Shown piece by piece: positions 12,146 through 22,930 of a stretch of 64,000 nt of DNA. The notes under the pieces were generated by a model that did not search any database, was not told where the DNA came from, and saw nothing but the letters and a program-made list of their open reading frames with translations. Position numbers and translations under genes: made by a program. Position 1 is the stretch's first letter. Each line of letters opens with the position of its first letter. This stretch comes from Struthio camelus (taxonomy: Eukaryota > Chordata > Aves > Struthioniformes > Struthionidae): contig NC_090942.1 of assembly GCF_040807025.1 (NCBI RefSeq), positions 39,200,911-39,264,910 of the forward strand, written 5' to 3'.

Positions 12146-15100
12146 TCTCAAAAGATCCCCTCTTGCTTTAGATACAGAAATACGTCTCCTTGCTTTTGGA
12201 GGGGAAAACAAAGACAAGTTCGATTGATTTTCATTATGATTTAGAAATGTATGTTTATGAACATGGGCTATATCCCCCCTGAGACTTCTGTACTCTGTGT
12301 TTTTGTCTCTGTAATGAATGACTGAATGTAATAAAAATAGACATATTATCACCCTAGAACATTTGAGCTAAAATCTTGAAAGTGGACAAAGTATTACAGG
12401 GGCCTAAGTGTTCAGGTTACAAAGTGTAAGGCGGTATGTGTACTGGGAGGAGCCTTCCCCCATTCAATTAACCAGAAACATCTTTCCAGTTAGCGCTGGT
12501 TGTCAGTACTGAATGTCTAAAAACATCAGCTGGTCTACACTTAAAAAAAAAGTTTTCTATCCTGAATTATTTCTCTTAAATCATTAGGATGTATTTCTCT
12601 CATCTTTTCCAGCTTTTTTTTTTCCCCTCATAACCTCATAACTTAGAAAGGGAGCTTGTGCTCCCCAACCTCTGCATAGATATTGAAAATTTCTGGGCGC
12701 CAGGAGCTGGAGCTTCAGGAAAAAGCACAAATACTGGAGATGGGCAATTACTAAACATTACAGTTCCACTTCTGTTGGGCTTGCAACCCAGATGTTACTG
12801 TAAACAATGTAATTTCTGTCAAGCTCGTGACCCCACTTGTAACTTCTGCGACCCCACTTGTGGTCATGACTTTTAGTTTGGGAACTGCTGCTGGAGATAC
12901 CCAATTGTTTATTTCAAACACTAAGCTCAGTGTTGCTAACCCCCCCGCAACACCAGCAAAGGACATCAGCAGTCAGACTCCAGGAAAGTTATGAGATAGA
13001 GGTTTTTGAAATATGATAACTTAGAGCCTTTTTTTGAGCCTACCTTTTCATCTTAACTCCTCGTCTTCACCTTCTGCAGAACTCATGCGTGACAGCTACA
13101 GTCCTACCAACTTCTACAGATTTATAGTGAGTAAAGTAGCTGTCACCCCTTCTTGTTAAAAAAAGCCCAACACAGAATTCGTGCGCTGATACTGTTGAGA
13201 ACTTAAGCTTTTCTTACAATGTAGAAATTCCTAGTGATTGACGGCAGTCAGGGCAGCTCACGCCTTCCCTTTCCACCCACTGAGCCTGCCGTCGCTCTGG
13301 TGCCAGGCAGCTGCTCCATGCTGGCGCCCAGGCTCGCAGGCACCTGGGCAAGGGAGGTGCGTGGGGCTGGAGAGGTGACTGCCTGGTCCCCAGCAGCATC
13401 AGCTCCTGAATTCAGGACAGGTTTAGTTCCCATATCTATCCAAATAGCTGCACTTGGACTATGCCTGGAGCTGTAGAGACCTGTCGCCCCCTGCTTTCTT
13501 CAGCATTACTGGGATCAAATCTAGGCACTGGTCCAGCACCATTTTGGGGACGCCAAGAAGAAGGGAGGCAGAGAGTGAGCAGTTTTTCAAGAAGAGGAAG
13601 AGGAAGAAGAAAGGAGATCTATCTGCATAGGAGTGGGGTTGGGGCTGTTCCTTGATTTCTTTCTTTCTTTCCCCAAACACTTATGGCAGTTGAGAGGAGG
13701 GAGCCACTTGTGTTTGCCCCCCACACTGTCCACTGGGGCAGGAGCTTGCAGATGGGAGCGTTGCCCATGGGCAAGCTGGCTTTCATCAGAGCCGGGATCC
13801 CCTTGGCTCACGGGCTGCCAACGCTGCAGCTTGCCTGAGTGGCGTGTGACCTTCGGCATTTCTTTACGATGCGTAAAGAAACCCTGAAATGGTATTTTTC
13901 TTTTAGCATTAGAAATTCAGGTGTTGTCTGGCTTGGAAACCTCCATGGCAACTGGGGAGCAAGGGGAAACAATGACGTTACAAGAGCCAAGAGAGTGAAA
14001 ACTGAGCAACTGAGAGCCATCAGCCGAGCTGCCAGCTCTAATGGTTTTCCTTACGGGCTGTAGGATTTCAGACCCTGTGAAGGTTTTTTGGAGGGATAAA
14101 CTGTCTCTCTGCAGGAAGAGCTCCCCTGGCTGGTCCTCACCTTCCTCCTGGGTTAAGAGCCTCCCAGAGGTGCTCCAGCCGCTTCCCTCTAAAGCACCAG
14201 GTGCTCCTGGGCTTTGTTTTCTGTCTGCCTTGGTCTCCTGCTCACTACGTCACTAGAGAGCGGGTGGAATAGCAGGGGGCATATGACAAGAGCTAAAGAA
14301 ATAGCAATAGCCAAGTTAGCTACTCAGTTACTTCATGGAGCAGGCTAAATTGTGTTTGGAGGAAGGACAGGTGGACAATTTTGTGCCTGGGTATATTAAC
14401 CCATATGAGAGGAGTGCATAATCACGTTCCTGTGTTGGGGTTGGAGGAGTAACTGGGGACGTAGCATGAATAATTGTGGTACGTCATTAATAGTGGCTGA
14501 GCTTCCAGCTCTTTTTGTCAGAAGTATGAGAAAAGCTGGGAGCTGGAACAGGAAAACCCGGTGATAGAAATGGGTTATCCTTCCCCTTCGGACTAGCAAC
14601 AGCAGTACTGCCCCCGGATTTGGGTGGGGTATGAGGGTGGGAAAACAGAAGTGAGTGGTTTCTCTGTGGTAGGGTACACTCTCCTCATTATTTCCTATAA
14701 AAGTGCTGTCAAAAACTCAAAGCTAATAAACACAGTTCTGACAAAATATTCCAGGGACTCAAAATTGAGTAGTAGATCCTAGGCCTACTGATCACTGCCT
14801 GGTCCTTGCATTATGATAAGCTCTTCTGATTTGCTTCCGCTGTCATACATTATAGCTCTTTGTTTTGCTGATTAAAGAAACATATCATTCACAGAATGGC
14901 AATGAATTAAATGTTAAGGAAAGTCTATGATAAAGATAAGTTTGTGGAACAAATTATGTATATGGAGTTTTACGTTGGTTCTGAAATACCTACCCTCGCT
15001 ACCCAGAGCAACCCTTGTTGTGAACATCCTAGGTATTTCACAGTTGCTCTGTATGTTAACATGTTCCACACAGGGGTCAGCAGTAGTTAACCATAATGAG

Positions 15101-16990
15101 GCAATTACAAGGTACATTGAGTACGGATGTATGTTAAGGGACATACATTAAGGGTGTAGACTAACGGTGCTGCAGAGACAGCAAGTTAAGACTTGTAGTA
15201 ATTTCTGTTTACGGAACGTCTTCAATTTCACTTTTTAAACAGGCTTTATCAGCTTTTTTCTTATTACTGTATATATTGCCATATATACATTTATTTGTGT
15301 GTGTGGAAGCTAATGACACAGGAGTATGTTTTCAGAGGCCAGGGATATCGATCCAATGAGGTAAAATGGGTCATCAGTGTGTTTGTATTATTTGGTCCAA
15401 ACTTTCTTCCGTAGAGTTAAAACGAAGAGCCATCACTGTTAAAAAAAAGGCAAGAGAAAAGGTTTTTTTTACTTTTTCTATTAATTTTTGAAAAATAGTG
15501 GCAGAATAGGTGAAGAGGAGAGGATAGGAAAGCTGGCCTGGTCAAACAGCTGCATTATCCATTGGCTGCAGAAACGAGGAATAATGTGTGAGAAGAATTG
15601 AGGATGGAGTAGAGACAAAGCGTACGTTTACGTCATCAGCACAGCTCTGGCAGATATGTGAGCTATCTTAAGCTGGGTAGTGCAAGTTCTGCTGGCAGGA
15701 GGCACACAGCAGCAAGCACATGCACTGTAAAACTTGCTTCAGACTGGCTAAGATCTTGGGTGGTTAATCTACGCTGAGCAATGTACTGCTGTAATATTGC
15801 TACTAGCAACCTCTGAGCTGGTAGTTTAACACTAATCCCTGAACTACAGTGACTGCAATACAGAAACACCTAACAGCTCTGAAGCACAAAGACATTAAGG
15901 GCAAATTTTGAATATTCTTTTGAAGCAATAAGGAACCTCACTGGGAGAAGGATGCCCATTTTTTAAGCATTGAGGTAATACACTTGCACTTTCGGTTCAA
16001 TATCTTGGCATGGTTCAGTATCAGTCAGGAATCTAACTCCATAAGGATGTTATGTAGATAGTTTTATTAATATATGTCCAACAATTAGATACTATGATGA
16101 AAGAATAACACAAAATCTCATGAGCGTATTCTGTACTCAATGTGAGGTTTGAATAGTGTGCAATAATCAATGCGACTATATATTTAATAAGGATACAAAA
16201 ACTATGGAATAGTTTTAACAAAAAATATCCTAACCATGAAAGGAAACGTACAGAAGAAAAAACCAATGTGTTAACATTGAATTAAAAGGCCACCATCTAG
16301 ATGGAGGATGCATTCAGATTAAACTGTCAGTCTTAACTTATTTTCCAAACTTTTTACGCTTGACCTTGCAACTTGATTTTTTTAAATTATGGTATTTCTA
16401 TCTTCAGTAATATGTGCATGTAATATATATTATAATAATAAATATCATTATATAATACGTATATAATACATATTACATATATGTATATAATACACATATA
16501 CCTTATGTACATCACTGCAGGGAGAATGCATATTCATCTAAACCAATATGTTAGCACAGATTCTGTGTGACTGTTGGTTACCTGTTACCTCACACAGATA
16601 CACAAGTGTATGCACGTATAGTAGGTATATATATAACTATGCTTATATAAATGCACACATGTTTAAAGCAGGACTCTTATTTACCTCCCTAAGGTAATTA
16701 TCAGCAAGTATGAAGTTACTGTTTTTACTAATACTTCGAGACATTATCAAAATGAACCTGCCCTAACACTTCAAATGTTGAAACTGTCAACAACAAAAAA
16801 CCCTGAAAGCAAATGGAGCCTTTGCCACGTCAAGTGAGTATTTTCACAACCAGAAGGGACAGAAATGTAATTTCTTCTTAAATGAAGGCTGTTTCTCAGG
16901 TAATCACCTAATTCCAAGTGCCTGGGAAGCAGCACTGAGTGGTGGACTAGAACTGAGGAAGCCTCCTTTCCTCTGAGATCGCTCTGGCGT
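12146..16990. other. intergenic, no gene seen
   Basis: Mixed AT-rich sequence. A purine-rich GA stretch at 13579-13612 and a GC-richer patch at 13260-13850 give short random frames. A short "ggtctacactta" phrase at 12532 looks like the end of an old MITE. An AT-only microsatellite-like zone occurs at 16420-16500. Confidence 0.55.
16421..16500. repeat. (TA)-rich degenerate microsatellite
   Basis: Degenerate TA/TATA-rich sequence with many self-complementary stretches (atatatattata, catatatgtatat). Strand slippage and cruciforms are likely. Confidence 0.7.
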
Positions 16991-17897
16991 TTGGATTCTC
17001 AGTCGCCTAAGAAGACAGAAGGAGTAACTGATGCTTTCCGCAGCACTGGAGCGTTCTTAAAACTCCCTGTCTGCACAGATACACCGGTGCCTGTGAAGGA
17101 GCCGAGAGCGCGCTGCAGCGCTCTGTGTGCGTGTGTGTGTGCGGCCACTAACTATTTTTTTTCCTCTTTTTCTTTAGCCCACCCTTGTCCTTTTCACGAA
17201 ACCCTCCAGAAGAATTACTGTATTTTTGACGTCTGCCGTCCCGTCACGTTTGGCTCAGGCTGGCCGACCGCCTCACGAGCTGCTGGGACGCTGGCGCAGG
17301 TGGCCGAGGGCGTGAGCAGCGCAAGGGCCGCGGCGGCGGCCGCCCCCAGGCCGCGGCCCGCTTCGCCCAGCGCAGCGGCGGAGGCGGCCGGCCGGCGGGC
17401 GGGAGGGAAGCGGCTCCTGCCGCCGGCGCGGAGGCACCGCTTCCTGGGGCGATTACGCACACGCTGAGCGGCTCGGCTGGAGGGGGCCCAGCGCAGCCCG
17501 CGCCCCGGCAGCGCAGCGCTGCGCGCTGAGTCAGTGCTTCCTGTGCCGGCCGGCGGCAGCGGCGGCGGCCCCCGCGCCAGCCCGCCTCGCCGGGGATGCG
17601 GCCCCGCGGGGGCGCCGCGGACCGCCCCCGCGGAACAAGTTGCAGGACGGGGCCTTAGTCACCTTCCTCGCTGCCGCTGCCCGAAACCGGCGGTGTCGAT
17701 CGCTTCCTACTTAAAAAAAACAAAAAGCCTCAACCGCCGGGACGAGCCAAGGGGACGCCGGCGGCGTCCGCGCAGCCCCTCAGCGCCGGGCGGCTCCGGC
17801 CGCCTCCCTGCCCGCTGCGCGCCCTCGTGTGACACTGCGCGGCCGCGGCCCGCCCCCGTCCCCCCCATTCCTTTCCGCTGCGCTGTGGCGGGATCCC

Positions 17898-17945
17898 CCT
17901 CGCCTCGCCTCGCCTCGCCTCCTCTCCCTTCCCTTCCCTTCCCCG
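17898..17945 (+). repeat. (CCTCG)n followed by (CCCTT)n
   Basis: Four copies of CCTCG run into three CCCTT-type pentamers. This is a C-rich tandem repeat next to the G4 tract, and the purine strand is on the minus side. Confidence 0.8.
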
Positions 17946-17967
17946 GCCCGGCCTGGCCCGCCCAGGC

Positions 17968-17994
17968 GGGGGCGCGGGGGCCGGGGGCGGGGGG
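17968..17994 (+). other. G-quadruplex-prone tract
   Basis: Four G runs of 5, 5, 5 and 6 bases are separated by loops CGC, CC and C, which fits a very stable intramolecular G4. It lies in the orphan CpG island. Confidence 0.8.
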
Positions 17995-18293
17995 AGCCCT
18001 TTCTGGGGCTGCGGGCAGTGGAAAGTAATCGATCTTGTTTAGGAGCCGGTGCGTAGCTAACACTTCCTGCAGTAATTTGTGACCATGGCTAGTGATTGTG
18101 TTCATCCTATTCGCTCGCAGCCCTGACGCCGTGTAGTCTGCGGAGGAGGAGCCCAGCCGCGGAGGCAGAGGAGGGGTTGGGGAGGGGGGGGCCGGGTCCG
18201 TAAACAAAATACTGAAGGGGGTGGGGAGGGCGAGAGGAGGGAGGAAATCCCCCTTCGCAACCACCTTCTTTGGGGGTCCCTGCACTGAGCTGG

Positions 18294-18337
18294 CTTTTTT
18301 TCCTTCTTTTTTTTTCTTTTCTTTTTTTTTTTTTTTT
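18294..18337 (+). repeat. pure pyrimidine tract, T-rich
   Basis: Forty-four consecutive C/T bases, mostly T, lie directly after a G-rich stretch and before a GC-normal segment. It could be the tail of an old retroposed sequence on the minus strand or simple sequence. Confidence 0.8.
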
Positions 18338-18570
18338 ATGAATGGACTGGATGCCCAGTGACAAATTAACCACTTCTCTTTTTCTTGGAAAAGCCAGCCG
18401 ACATGTGATGAGTTCAAACCGAGTTTCAACAACAAACCTCCCCATTCAGAGCGGGCCAGGGAAGGGAAAAGGTGCCGTCCCGTCCCCGCGCTGCGCCGGC
18501 CTCCCCGCTGCGCAAACACGGCCGGCGCGCCGCTGCGCGCGCGGGCTCGGCTCCGCCGCGCGCGGCGCCC

Positions 18571-18603
18571 GCCCAACGGCTGCCCAACGGCCGCCCAACG
18601 GCC
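18571..18603 (+). repeat. three tandem 11-bp units with CAACGG (MYB-type) sites
   Basis: The unit gcccaacggc[c/t] is repeated three times. CAACGG occurs at 18574, 18585 and 18596 and fits the vertebrate MYB consensus YAAC[G/T]G. The 11-bp spacing is close to one helical turn, so all three sites face the same side of the DNA. They sit in the orphan CpG island. Confidence 0.7.
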
Positions 18604-18641
18604 GCCCGCGCGCAGCGCCCCGCGGCCCTGAGGGACGTGCT

Positions 18642-18665
18642 GCGGCGGCGGCGGCGGCGGCGGCC
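18642..18665 (+). repeat. (CGG)n triplet repeat
   Basis: About seven CGG units lie near the right side of the orphan CpG island. CGG repeats in CpG-island promoters and 5' leaders are often length-variable. Confidence 0.8.
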
Positions 18666-19056
18666 GGCAGGTTCCGCTCTCGCCGTGAGGTGTGGGGGTG
18701 AGCAGTGCCCACGGCGGTCCTTCTCCCCCGCCCCAGGTTTCCCTCAGCTCGGCCGGGGTGGGAGAGGCAGCAGGTCTGGGTCCCCGGGAGGCTGGTGCTC
18801 CCGCCTGGGCTCCCCTTACGGGTGGCAGGCAGAATCGATGTACGAGGGCTGGGGGGGCGGCAGGCCAGTTCAAGTTTCAGTCACGGGGATGGCGGAGCAG
18901 CCCTGCCTTAACGCTCATTCATACTGGCCGGGGAGCGGGATCCCCGCCTGCTGAGGCAAGGTCTAGCACCTCTTGCCTTGAGCTGGAAGGAGTTGCCTCT
19001 TTTCGCTTCGGTAAGGCATTTACAATCTCTGTTTTGCCCTTTTAACTCTCCCGACG

Positions 19057-19075
19057 CCCCCCCCCCCCCCCCCCC
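19057..19075 (+). repeat. C homopolymer (19 C)
   Basis: Nineteen consecutive C follow the CpG island. It is i-motif/G4-prone and a likely site of assembly or length error. Confidence 0.9.
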
Positions 19076-19273
19076 GGTTTACAGACCGTCCCAGCGGTAG
19101 TGACACAAAAAAGATGTTTACCAGACACAAAGGTAAATGGTTTGTCCCGTTCATGAGGGCGCGCCCGCACACACACGTACGGCTCTGGCTATTGAACTAT
19201 CCCCGGCGCAGATGCCGTCAGCCCGTCGGGCAGGGGCTCACTGCCTGGCTGTGTTACACCCGTGTGGCTCCGC

Positions 19274-19293
19274 GGGGGTGGGGTGGGGTGGGG
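19274..19293 (+). other. G-quadruplex tract (GGGGT)n
   Basis: The runs GGGGG, GGGG, GGGG and GGGG are separated by single T loops, an ideal parallel G4 arrangement. It lies just beyond the orphan CpG island. Confidence 0.85.
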
Positions 19294-19349
19294 TGAGGTG
19301 TGCGCCTGTGTGCCCGTGTGCGTGCGTGGAGCCCTGAGCTGAGCAGCAA

Positions 19350-21960
19350 TCCAGGAGGGAGGTGCTTGCAGCTTAACTAAACTTTGCCACTTAACGCGTG
19401 TTTATTATTTATCTGCACTTTAAACGCCCCCCCCCCCATGCTGTGTACCGATATTTTCCTGTTTCCTGTTAAAACTCGAGACTGTATAAGTCACCCCTTA
19501 GTCCCTTCATCCTTTAACAACATGATTCATTTTTGTAACCTTCGCCTTCCCCCGCCACTCGCCCTCCCCGCCCGCCCCCTCCAGCTTTTCTCGGCGAAGC
19601 GGAGAGTTTGGGGCGGGGGCTGTATGTTTTCTGAATGGTGGCAAGGAGGAGCATAGGGAAAGTGGTGATCTCTTGCTGCTGTCGAGCTGGCTGCCCTGAT
19701 CGTGGGAAAGTGGCTGCACGTAAAGCAGCAGATTCTTTGTCCCTGTTGTTCTTCTGTAATCGATCTCACTTCAAGTCGAGGGGTGGAAAACTTCAAAGGC
19801 AGATCAGGCTGTTGGAGGTCGGGGCAAGAGCACAATCAGCTCGTAATGCACCCACTTTGCCTCCTCCCCCTCTTCCTCCTCCTTCAGGAGCAGGGGGGTG
19901 GATGGGGTAGGGGTGAGGGGAAGAGCCCTCCAATCTTCTAAAGTACACCCAATCAATAAATAAAATGCAGACTTTGTGGAAAGGGTGAGAGGGAGGGAGG
20001 GAGGGAGGGAGGGAAGGAAGAGAGTTGGGGGTGTTAATGCACTCACGTCAAACACAGACTCCTGACTGCACTGTTTTTGTCTCTCGTCTTGTTTAAATAA
20101 CTGCATTCTAGTCATATATAGTGGGTCAGGGTTTTTTTTTTTTTTGTCCTCTAGGTCAATTTTAGGACTGTACAGTTTATGGTGTAAGTTACTATAGAAA
20201 AACTAATAGCTGCTTAGCACCAGCCAAGGGTTGTCCTTCATAGTTTGTAGTACAGGGCAATCTACTATGGCATGCAGTTTTAGTAGTGGAGGGAGGAGGG
20301 AGCACAAATGGTGCCAAGACAATACATAACCACTCTGTGGACATCTGCCGTTTAAAGCCAGCTGCGGTTGGGACTTTGGTCATATCTGCCAACATGTGAA
20401 AATTACATCTAGGAAGGGATATCCGAAGACATGGAAATGTGCTCTTACACTGCAATACTTTGGATTAGAACGCCATTTTGATAGAGTAAGAGTTGAAAAA
20501 GCATGTAACTATTTTTGTAAAAGATGCTTCATGATATTTCCAAATAAGATATTCAGGATGAGATTCGGAAAACTGCATTCTATCAGCAGTAGATCCACCC
20601 CCCTAACCTGCCTAGCACCGTTGATATCTTTTGCATTTTTGACTATTTATAGTACTGACAGATGATTGAATTTAAACTTATGTGATGAATGTTTTTGTTA
20701 CTTTACACTGTTTACTGATATGCTTTGATTAACCATTTAAATGCCCTTTGATCGTATCATACTAATTTTTCTGTCTTAGCTAAAGGTGCAAATCCGAAAA
20801 TAATTGAATTTGGTGAATAATTGTTGGGTTCCCCCCTAGCCCTGCTTTGTGCCTGTCTGGCAGTACAAAGGTGCATAAGAAAGCTGCTACCAAGGCCTAT
20901 CTTTGAGCCCGGGATTCCCTGTCTTTGAATTTGGGATTCCCTTGCCATAGAAAAAGCTGGTAGCGCAGAGCAGGTATGTAGCTAGAGCAAGCTGTACCAT
21001 TCTGAATATTGTGTTGCTGTGCTAGTTACTACACTTCAGGGTAGTCCTGTGGCTGCTGTAATTTGTGATAGAAACTTGATTAGCCCCAGATAGCGGTGAG
21101 GTGAAAAGATGAATGCAAATCAGTTAGGCATCTCCAGTGCTTTAGTTGTGAGCTATGTTATGGTAAGGACAGAGTTTTAGTCGTTCTTTTTTTTTTTCCT
21201 TTTTTTTTAAGAACTAATAGCATTTTAGCATTCCTCACATATATAATAACCCTTGAAGTATCTTTCCACCTCTACAGTCAGCAATGGTCAGTTTCCAGTG
21301 CTGCAGTAGTAAAATGGTTAATTATAATGCATGAACACATAGTACAGGTGGAGCTTATGGTAACACCCTAAGGTTGTCCCAAAGTTTCCATTGTAAAGTC
21401 CTTTCCCATTCAGTTGCTTATAACCTTTCAGTTATTCACCCTTTACACTGTAATTTTCTGCCTGGTATCTTTCCCATGGTGATGTTTTTCTGGAGCAATT
21501 TCAGCAAAAATGATTCAGCTCTGTTTAAATACAAAGAAAAACTGAAAACCCTAAAACACTTCCCTATTGTTTTACATGATAACCATTTTCTCAACAAGGC
21601 TGTTTTTCCAGTGTTTTGTGGTAGAGACTTAAAAGTAGGCAGGAACTTCTGTCAATTAGAAACAAGCCTTCTAGTGAAATATTTGTACTTGGTGTGATCA
21701 CTGGGGCTGACTTTTTTATCAAATGAACGGGCTACTTAAAAAAAAATTCCTAACAACCAATTAACCGAGCCCATGCTGGCTAAGAGAACTATCGTTGCAT
21801 TGTACATTTGCTCGTGGAATAGAAATAGTATTATAGGAGTAAGTCTACCATACATCTGATTTTTTTTCCTTGGATGACAGCTCTCCATCCCCTTACCTGC
21901 ACTCTAGTACGCAGTCTGTGTTTTAAAATCTCTGCAGGAGTGAGAACTGGGGCTTTTTGT
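19350..21960. other. intergenic flank of the orphan CpG island
   Basis: GC falls gradually from the island. It contains C and G microsatellites and T runs (20130-20143, 21188-21209). No exon is recognised. Confidence 0.55.
19991..20014 (+). repeat. (GGGA)n repeat
   Basis: Six GGG runs separated by single A form a purine microsatellite that is also G4-capable. It is flanked by more G/A-rich sequence to 20022. Confidence 0.85.
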
Positions 21961-21964
21961 TCTG

Positions 21965-21965
<1 letters not shown>

Positions 21966-22006
<41 letters not shown>
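21966..22006 (+). repeat. (GTCT)n(CT)n microsatellite
   Basis: About six GTCT tetramers run into (TC)n, a pyrimidine-rich tract. Confidence 0.9.
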
Positions 22007-22007
<1 letters not shown>

Positions 22008-22479
22008 ATTTTTGTTTTGTTTTATTTTGCTACTGGGAGAACTACCCCTGGGTGGGCTTGGTGGTATGTGGTATCTAATGAGAGGGTGGCAACAGGAGCA
22101 CAGTGGGACAGCAAGGAATGCAATGGCAGCAGGATGGAGGCACTTAGTGGAACAGAGGAGAAGTTTGGAATAGTGATCTACGTTGGGAAGTGTTTGGGGA
22201 AAGGCACAGGAGGTGAAACTTGGGGTGTGACGATCTCTGGGTTAGGAGAATTTATGGCACTCTCTTCCTGGGCACTTCTAACAAAGTCCTCAGCTTATGG
22301 GAGGGGACACATACAGGGCTGCTGGACATCATCTCACTTTTGACCTGAGACTCTGATGGTGCTTGTGGGCAAAGCTGGTTAGCTCTCAGGGAATGAGCTA
22401 AACATATTTAGCGTAGCTGGTCAAAGAAGCTCAATGGTCACCTTGAAATTAGCCCTACTAGACAAGTCCTATAATTATA

Positions 22480-22565
22480 AAGAAAGTCTCTGACATAGCT
22501 GGGAACTGAACCTAGACCTCCCCAGTGCTTCTTCAGTTTGCTAAACATCAGCTCTGCTTCACACT
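22480..22565. repeat. old SINE-like fragment
   Basis: The string "catagctgggaactgaacc" followed by "agacctcc" and "ctaaacatcagc" resembles the tRNA-related end of an old SINE (ggattgaacccagacctcc... ctaaccac). Diverged and short. Confidence 0.4.
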
Positions 22566-22699
22566 TACCAATACCACCCATTCTATTTCCCTCCTTTTTT
22601 TAAATCTCTCCCTTTAGCATTTTTGCACTCTTTTTATTTTCCATACTCCCTTTTCTTCCACTTTTCAACTTCAACTTAAAATGCTCTATTTAAAAATCT

Positions 22700-22930
22700 A
22701 GGGGCCAGATCCTTGGAGCCAGCCAAACCACACATGGTACAGGCCCAGGGTATGGGGAGGGGGAAGGTGGCTGTGAGCCATTTTTCATCTCTCTGGATTC
22801 TAGGTTGACTTGATGCCAAAGTGGCCCCTGGCATAACTCAGAGTAGGAATGCTCTAAATTATACTAGTTAGAGCAGTTCCCAAGGGCCTATCCTATGCCA
22901 CTTGCTCCTTTCTGCCTTGGCCACCTATGA
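22700..22930. repeat. possible old sauropsid interspersed repeat
   Basis: It begins "ggggccagatccttgg" and includes "gtggcccctggcataactc". Such phrases recur in old repeats of birds, turtles and crocodilians. The family is not named. Confidence 0.35.

Larger units (their letters stand above)
17090..18960. promoter_or_regulatory. orphan CpG island, ~1.9 kb
   Basis: A long CpG-dense block lies ~42 kb upstream of HMGA2 and is as strong as the HMGA2 promoter island. It contains GC boxes, a TGAGTCA AP-1/MARE-like site (17527-17533), (CCTCG)n repeats, G-quadruplex runs, a 44-base pyrimidine tract, (CGG)n, and three CAACGG sites 11 bp apart. Two AT-richer, high-complexity inserts (18015-18135 and 18345-18450) interrupt it. 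No protein exon is recognisable. The 388-codon minus-strand frame (18873-17707) crosses the pyrimidine tract as poly-Lys and is low-complexity Pro/Arg/Gly elsewhere. It is probably the promoter of an unrecognised transcript, possibly a lncRNA or a distal HMGA2 first exon, or a developmental CpG island. Confidence 0.75.

Noticed and set aside
17707-18873. 388-codon open frame on the minus strand
   Set aside because: It lies in the CpG island where stops are rare, crosses the T-rich tract as poly-Lys, is Pro/Arg/Gly low-complexity, and has no domain. Considered chance.
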